A stretch of 37,060 nt of DNA from Solirubrobacterales bacterium (GTDB taxonomy: Bacteria > Actinomycetota > Thermoleophilia > Solirubrobacterales > Solirubrobacteraceae): positions 1 through 37,060 of the forward strand of contig CANJIV010000012.1 of the NCBI GenBank assembly GCA_947474595.1, in the 5' to 3' direction. Below the pieces are notes generated by a model that had not been told where the DNA came from, did no database searches, and saw nothing but the letters and a program-made list of their open reading frames with translations. Within the stretch, counting starts at the first letter, position 1; each line of letters begins with the position of its first letter. The translations under genes were made by a program, and so were the position numbers. This document shows, piece by piece, positions 32,430 through 37,060 of the stretch.

Positions 32430-33343
32430 CCAGCAATCGGTGGCGCAGCCCTTTTCCCCTAAACATCGCTCATCAAGGCGGGGAGAATGAGCTGCCAGGT
32501 AACACGTTGTACGCCCTCAAGGAGGCTCAGAAGGCCGGAGTTGACATGTTCAAGCTCGACCTCGGTGTCAGCAAAGACGACCAGCTAGTGCTCTTTCACG
32601 ATCCGGTGCTCGACTTCCGAACCGAGTCAACTGGAGCGGTTAACTCATACACGCTTGAAGAGCTTCGCCGGTTCGATAACGCCTACTGGTTCTCACACGC
32701 CCAGCCCGGTCATCAGCATTTCTACAGTCGCGACAAGTCTCCAGAGAACTACATCCTGCGCGGCGTTGCTACTGGCCAGCAAGAGCCCCCCGAGGGATAT
32801 CTGCCAGCTGACTTTGGGATCTGCACGCTCGCAGAGGTACTAGCCAGCTTCCCTGACATGCCCTTGGTCCTCGACATCAAAGCGCGCTCCGAGCAAGGCT
32901 TAGAGGAGGAGTACTTTGCCAGTGCGAGGTTGCTGGCCCAAGAGCTAGCCGAGGCGCCCCATGGGCAGATCATTGTCAGCTCGTTTAGCCAGCCGACGGT
33001 AGATCTGCTGCACTCGCTGATGCCGGATTTGGCGCTGGCCCCTGGCCCGGATGGGATCGTCGCCTTCCTCACTGCTGTCTCAGCCACGCCAGGCGATGGC
33101 GTAGCTGCTATCTCGGCGCCGATAACTTGGGACCTAAACGGCACAGTCATCGAGGTGGCCTGCTCGCAGTTCGTCGACCAGACGCACGACGCTGGCTACG
33201 CGTGGTACGCGTGGTTTGACGATCGTGACCCCGACAACCCGATCGGCTGGCAGAAGCTAGTGCAACTCGGAGTTGACGCCATTGTGACTTCGTCACCGAT
33301 CGCTCTTGCTAGCTTCTTAAATGGCCTGAAGGGCGACCTGTAG
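32426..33343 (+). CDS. GDPD-like protein with altered metal site, cytosolic
   Basis: A 305-aa paralog of the upstream exported GDPD, aligning over its whole catalytic domain (NIAHQGGENELPGNTLYALKE; ASFLNGL at the end). There is no signal peptide, so it is probably cytoplasmic. The metal-binding Glu is Lys43 (MFKLDLG) and the Glu of the later EIKG motif is Asp (LVLDIKAR). His15, Asp45 and His58 remain. It is likely inactive or changed in specificity. The GTG at 32426 overlaps the patatin stop (GTGA), so the two are coupled; the frame extends upstream inside patatin, without homology. Confidence 0.82.
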   Translation: MTSNRWRSPFPLNIAHQGGENELPGNTLYALKEAQKAGVDMFKLDLGVSKDDQLVLFHDPVLDFRTESTGAVNSYTLEELRRFDNAYWFSHAQPGHQHFYSRDKSPENYILRGVATGQQEPPEGYLPADFGICTLAEVLASFPDMPLVLDIKARSEQGLEEEYFASARLLAQELAEAPHGQIIVSSFSQPTVDLLHSLMPDLALAPGPDGIVAFLTAVSATPGDGVAAISAPITWDLNGTVIEVACSQFVDQTHDAGYAWYAWFDDRDPDNPIGWQKLVQLGVDAIVTSSPIALASFLNGLKGDL

Positions 33344-33373
33344 CGGTGCACCCACACTGTCAAGCTTGAGCCT

Positions 33374-34813
33374 ATGAACGCCAAGAAGGCCTCCCCACTA
33401 CTGTTCACAGCGCTGATCTTGGCAGTCTCGATGTCCTACATTGACATCACGATCGTCTCGATCGCGGTACCAGATATTCAGAAGGATCTCCAGCTCACCG
33501 CGACTGGCGCTCAGTGGCTCTTTAACGCCTACCTTTTGGCCCTCTCGGCGTTCTTTTTGATCGGCGGAAGGTTGGGAGATACACTCGGCCACCGCAAGCT
33601 CATAACGGTCGGGATTGTTGTCTTTATCGTTGCCTCTGCTCTCTGTGGGCTGGCTCCAGAGTCGGGGATCGGTGAGGGCTGGATCATCTGCGCCCGAGCG
33701 ATTCAAGGCGCTGGCGCGGCACTGATGCTTCCGTCGGCGCTCGCGATGGTGATCAACTCCTACGACATCTCGCAGCTGGGAACAAAGCTAGCGGTCTTCT
33801 TTGGGATCACAGGGGCGGTTACCTGTCTGGGACCACTCGCTGGCGGAATTCTGTTGGAGATCGACTGGCGCGCAATCTTCTGGGTCAACGTCCCGATCGG
33901 CCTAGGGGCCCTATGGCTACTCGCCATCTCGAAGCCAACCTCGCTGAAAGTATCGGCACCGTTCGACTGGCTGGGGGCAGTTCTCAGCGTAGCCGGGATG
34001 GCTTTACTAGTACTTGGCCTTCAGGAAGCTGGCAACTGGGGCTGGGGAGCTCCAGAAACATGGGGCTCTATCGTCGCCGGAGCTCTCCTGATCGCCGCGT
34101 TCGTCGTCGCCGAGTTGCGCTCACGCAGCCCACTGGCTCGTCTTGGAATCTTTAGCGATAGAACTTTCTCGGCCGAGTCGGCAGTTCAGTTTCTACTCTC
34201 GATCGCATTTGTCCCACTCCTCTTCTTTGCAAGCACCTACGCCCAGATGGCGCTAGGAGACACTCCTGGCCAAGCAGCCCTGTACATCACTTGGTTCTTC
34301 GTCGGCTTCGCGACGTCAAACCAGATAGGCGGGCGGATTCTCGACAAGATCGGTGCTCGTGCAACGATTTTGCCAGGAGCTTTGATCTGCGCTGCGGGCT
34401 TTTACTTCTGGTCGCGGGAGCTGACGGGGCTAGATGTCGATACCCAGAGATGGTTCATCCTCGTTGCTGGCATCGGCATGGGCCTAATGTATGGACCGGC
34501 TGGCTCTCATGCGATGACTCGTGCACCTGCGGGCAGTTACGCAGAAGTTAGCGCGCTCGGGCAGCTGATCCGGAATCTAGGAGGCTCCGTCGGGCTCGGC
34601 GTTCTCGGGTCAATCTTGGTCGTCAGCGCAGACGGTGGTCAGGGAGTATCTGCTCAGCTTGCCTATGCCCAAGCAACCCAGACGGTGTTCTACATCCTCG
34701 CGGCGTTGATGGTGGCGACCTTCGTCGTGGGCTTTCTCACGCTACGCCGCGGCCGAGTAGATGAGGTCGCATTCAGCTCGCCTCAAGACTCCCGCAGCCG
34801 GCCAAGTCAGTAG
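33374..34813 (+). CDS. DHA2-family MFS exporter (first tandem copy)
   Basis: A 479-aa transporter with 14 predicted helices, of the EmrB/QacA drug:H+ antiporter-2 family. Signatures: DITIVSIAVPDIQKDL in TM1, QWLFNAYLLALSAFFLIGGRLGDTLGHRK (motif A) between TM2 and TM3, and CARAIQGAGAALMLPSALA. It lies 30 nt after the GDPD paralog; neither a -10 box nor a Shine-Dalgarno is clear, so readthrough from that unit is possible. A close paralog of identical length follows. Substrate cannot be inferred from sequence. Confidence 0.9.
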   Translation: MNAKKASPLLFTALILAVSMSYIDITIVSIAVPDIQKDLQLTATGAQWLFNAYLLALSAFFLIGGRLGDTLGHRKLITVGIVVFIVASALCGLAPESGIGEGWIICARAIQGAGAALMLPSALAMVINSYDISQLGTKLAVFFGITGAVTCLGPLAGGILLEIDWRAIFWVNVPIGLGALWLLAISKPTSLKVSAPFDWLGAVLSVAGMALLVLGLQEAGNWGWGAPETWGSIVAGALLIAAFVVAELRSRSPLARLGIFSDRTFSAESAVQFLLSIAFVPLLFFASTYAQMALGDTPGQAALYITWFFVGFATSNQIGGRILDKIGARATILPGALICAAGFYFWSRELTGLDVDTQRWFILVAGIGMGLMYGPAGSHAMTRAPAGSYAEVSALGQLIRNLGGSVGLGVLGSILVVSADGGQGVSAQLAYAQATQTVFYILAALMVATFVVGFLTLRRGRVDEVAFSSPQDSRSRPSQ

Positions 34814-34865
34814 TCAGGCCGATAGTGACCCTTAGATCGGTTGCATCTCTGCGCACCCCCCGTGT

Positions 34866-34871
34866 TAGTCT
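34866..34871 (+). promoter_or_regulatory. Possible -10 element (TAGTCT) for the second MFS gene
   Basis: TAGTCT ends 15 nt before the ATG at 34887, farther than at other genes, which would give a leader of about 9 nt. Confidence 0.3.
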
Positions 34872-34886
34872 GCCCCCATCAGCACG

Positions 34887-36326
34887 ATGAAGAGCAAGAG
34901 TGGAACCCTAGTCCTCGTAGCGATGATCTTCGCGGTCGCGATGACGTTTATCGATCAGACGATCGTCGCGATTGCGATCCCCGAGATCCAAAAAGATCTC
35001 CACCTTTCTGCGACTGGCGTGCAGTGGCTCGTCAACGCTTATCTACTCGCGCTGGCCGCCTTCTTCTTAATCGGCGGAAGGCTTGGCGATACGCTGGGCC
35101 ACCGCCAGATGGTCACACTGGGAGTCGTAGTGTTCACGGTCGCATCGGGGCTGTGCGGGCTGACTCCGAGCGGGGATATCGCCCAGACATGGCTGATCGT
35201 CTTTCGAGCGGCCCAAGGGATCGGAGCGGCGATCTTGTTGCCCGCGGCGCTGGCGATCGTGGTGGGCGCATTTCCCGTCAATGAGCGCGGACGTGCGCTG
35301 GCGATCTTCTTTGGCGTCGCCGGCGCGCTGACATCAGTCGGGCCAATCCTCGGCGGCTACCTAACAGACCTCGATTGGCGAGCGATCTTCTGGGTCAACA
35401 TTCCTGTCGCGTTGATCGCATTGGTCCTGATCGTGCGCGCAAAGCCCGACAAGACAAAGACGCCATCACCCTTTGACCTGCGCGGCGCGATCTTGAGCGT
35501 GGCCGGGATGTCGCTAACGGTCCTCGGCTTGCAGCAAGCAAGCGTTTGGGGCTGGGGCAGCGCGGAGACCTTGGGGACCGTAATCGTCGGGCTTATCTTG
35601 ATCGCGATCTTCATCATGGTCGAGTTGCGCGTGGCGAACCCGCTGACGAGGGTGCGGATCTTCACCGATCGCGCCTTTGCCGCAGAGAATGCAATTCTCT
35701 TTCTGATCATGATCGCGTTCTTGCCGCTGTTTTTCTTCTCAAGTACCTACGCCCAAATTTCTCTCGGCAAGACGCCCTCCGAGGCCGGTATCTACCTCTT
35801 GACCTTCTTCGCAGGGTTCGCTTTTGCCTCCCAGATCGGCGGGCGGATCCTCGACGAACGCGGAGCGCGGCATGCGATCTTGCCTGGAACGCTGATCTGC
35901 GCCCTGGGCTTCTATCTCTGGGGCGACTCGCTCACCAATCTCAACTTCGACGAGCAGTGGTACTACATCGTTATGACTGGCTTTGGCATGGGACTTATCG
36001 TCGCGCCCGCCAACACTGATGCGATCAATCGGGCACCAAAAGTTAACTACGCCGAGGCCAGTGCAATTACGCAGACGGTGCGTAACTTCGGCGCAAGTCT
36101 CGGGCTTGCGGTTCTGGGAACGATCCTGATCACGACTACTGAGTCAGAGATCGGTGTTTCACATCAGATCGCCTATGCGATGGGTACACGCACGGTCTTC
36201 TACATCCTCGCTGGCGTAATGGTCGCAAGCTTTTTTGTTGCTCTGCTGGCCCTTCCGGGCGGACGCACCCAGGAGCTGGTCTCCGAAGGCGCATACGCTG
36301 GTTCAGAGAATTCGACTGACGCCTGA
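34887..36326 (+). CDS. DHA2-family MFS exporter (second tandem copy)
   Basis: A 479-aa, 14-helix DHA2 transporter. It repeats the neighbour's motifs almost residue for residue (DQTIVAIAIPEIQKDLHLSATG; NAYLLALAAFFLIGGRLGDTLGHRQ; FRAAQGIGAAILLPAALA), so the pair arose by tandem duplication and then diverged. The TM1 acidic residue is conserved in both. 73 nt separate the genes. No regulator of the TetR or MarR type is adjacent in this window. Substrate unknown. Confidence 0.9.
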   Translation: MKSKSGTLVLVAMIFAVAMTFIDQTIVAIAIPEIQKDLHLSATGVQWLVNAYLLALAAFFLIGGRLGDTLGHRQMVTLGVVVFTVASGLCGLTPSGDIAQTWLIVFRAAQGIGAAILLPAALAIVVGAFPVNERGRALAIFFGVAGALTSVGPILGGYLTDLDWRAIFWVNIPVALIALVLIVRAKPDKTKTPSPFDLRGAILSVAGMSLTVLGLQQASVWGWGSAETLGTVIVGLILIAIFIMVELRVANPLTRVRIFTDRAFAAENAILFLIMIAFLPLFFFSSTYAQISLGKTPSEAGIYLLTFFAGFAFASQIGGRILDERGARHAILPGTLICALGFYLWGDSLTNLNFDEQWYYIVMTGFGMGLIVAPANTDAINRAPKVNYAEASAITQTVRNFGASLGLAVLGTILITTTESEIGVSHQIAYAMGTRTVFYILAGVMVASFFVALLALPGGRTQELVSEGAYAGSENSTDA

Positions 36327-36355
36327 AATTGCTCGCATCGCGCAACAATCCGTGC

Positions 36356-36361
36356 TAGGTT
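36356..36361 (+). promoter_or_regulatory. -10 element (TAGGTT) for the AIM24-family gene
   Basis: TAGGTT ends 6 nt before the ATG at 36368. Confidence 0.4.
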
Positions 36362-36367
36362 CGCAGC

Positions 36368-37060
36368 ATGCGCTCTGAAGTCGTCGGCACAATTCTCCCC
36401 CGCCTCGAGGTCTACCTAGAGCCCGGCGAGTCAATCATCTCTGAAGCTGGTGAGGCCGCTTGGCTAGATCACCACATCACCGTACGCACCGCTGCCACAG
36501 GGATCGGCGGCGCTGGCGGAGGACTCTCAGGAGCGTTTAGCGTCGCTAAGCGCGCAGTAGGCGGTTCGAGCATCTTCATGAGCGAATACGGTGCTGAGGG
36601 CGGCACCGGACTGATCGCCTTTGGAACCCACGTCCCCGGCGAGATCCTGCCGATGACGGCCGTGGAAGGCCAATCGCACATGGTCCACTCCTACGGCTTC
36701 TTGGCCGGTGAGTCGTCGATCTCAGTAACCACCGGCTTTCAGAAGAAGATCGGTGCTGGAGTCTTGGGCGGCGCGGGATTGATTTTGCAAAAGATCGAAG
36801 GCTCAGGGCAGTGGTGGGTCGAACTCTCCGGTGAGATCAGAGAGCTTGATCTTCCAGCTGGATACAAGCTTCGTGTCCATCCCGGTCACCTGGGAATGTT
36901 TGAGTCAGGGGTGCAGTTCAACCTCGTCACGATCAAGGGCATCAAGAACAAGTTCTTTGGCCAAGGCCTCTTCTTCGCCGAGCTCACCGGACCAGGCAAG
37001 GTCTGGCTCCAGAGCCTTTCGATGTCCTCACTTGCGCAGTCGCTGCAGCCGTTTCTAAGC
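36368..37060 (+). CDS. AIM24/TIGR00266-family protein, cut by the window end
   Basis: The frame runs open for 231 codons from ATG 36368 to the last base with no stop. It begins MRSEVVGTILPRLEVYLEPG, then ESIISEAGEAAWLD, a Gly-rich GIGGAGGGLSGAFSVAKRAVGGSS, EGGTGLIAFGTHVPGEILPM, and FGQGLFFAELTGPGKVWLQS. This order matches AIM24-family beta-sandwich proteins (TIGR00266), related to mitochondrial AIM24; the bacterial role is not established. Family members are usually about 220-270 aa, so only a short C-terminal piece is missing. Confidence 0.85.
   Translation, partial: MRSEVVGTILPRLEVYLEPGESIISEAGEAAWLDHHITVRTAATGIGGAGGGLSGAFSVAKRAVGGSSIFMSEYGAEGGTGLIAFGTHVPGEILPMTAVEGQSHMVHSYGFLAGESSISVTTGFQKKIGAGVLGGAGLILQKIEGSGQWWVELSGEIRELDLPAGYKLRVHPGHLGMFESGVQFNLVTIKGIKNKFFGQGLFFAELTGPGKVWLQSLSMSSLAQSLQPFLS

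Noticed and set aside
1..37060. CRISPR array, prophage, insertion sequence or toxin-antitoxin pair
   Set aside because: No spaced repeats, transposase motifs, integrase, or typical toxin/antitoxin pair were seen; the only repeats are the two short arrays reported.

Overview
The window looks like chromosomal DNA of a Gram-positive, high-GC actinobacterial lineage, most likely deep-branching (Thermoleophilia/Solirubrobacterales-like). This is inferred from protein flavour, not from a search. The pointers are the gatCAB set, class I KARI beside an actinobacterial-type menaquinone pathway, an L,D-transpeptidase with a VanW-type N-terminal domain, many one-gene units, and start codons placed 6-10 nt after a TANNNT -10 element with no Shine-Dalgarno. 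No rRNA, tRNA, CRISPR array, transposase or phage gene was seen. The strand switches often, and no gene-free stretch exceeds 300 bases.

Layout. 1-74 is a 7-bp GC tandem repeat at the window edge. 136-6547 carries gltX, a VanZ-like membrane protein, a CymR-like Rrf2 regulator, two tiny membrane proteins, a large polytopic membrane protein, and the cysteine genes cysK and cysE. 6632-14079 is housekeeping: a PcrA/UvrD helicase interrupted by a 225-aa intein, folD, a four-helix membrane protein, and gatC-gatA-gatB with ATGA overlaps. 14146-16217 is envelope-related: an L,D-transpeptidase, a cupredoxin lipoprotein, a small membrane protein and a membrane zinc-ribbon protein.

16366-28828 holds branched-chain amino-acid genes (ilvB, ilvN ... 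ilvC) with a whole menaquinone cluster between them: menF, menD, menH, menC, menA, menB, menE and a methyltransferase that may serve as MenG. The men genes lie on both strands in four short units. menB-menA-menC is an operon. menE is preceded by, and overlaps the stop of, a 56-codon remnant of an agmatinase/arginase-family gene.

28825-37060 carries a DUF4190-like membrane protein and then a lipid-turnover block: an exported glycerophosphodiesterase (GDPD), a protein joining a cyclic-nucleotide-binding-like domain to a patatin phospholipase, and a second GDPD-like protein coupled to it that lacks a key metal-binding Glu. Two tandem 479-aa DHA2-type MFS exporters follow, and the window ends inside an AIM24-family gene.

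The main points for a second look are: the intein inside helicase motif III; the recurring -10 box immediately before start codons, which implies widespread leaderless mRNA; the patatin/GDPD module with its degenerate paralog; the agmatinase remnant feeding menE; a CymR-like protein ending in -YYI beside cysK while CysE lacks a C-terminal Ile; and a 24-bp palindrome encoding the last five residues and stop of two convergent genes.
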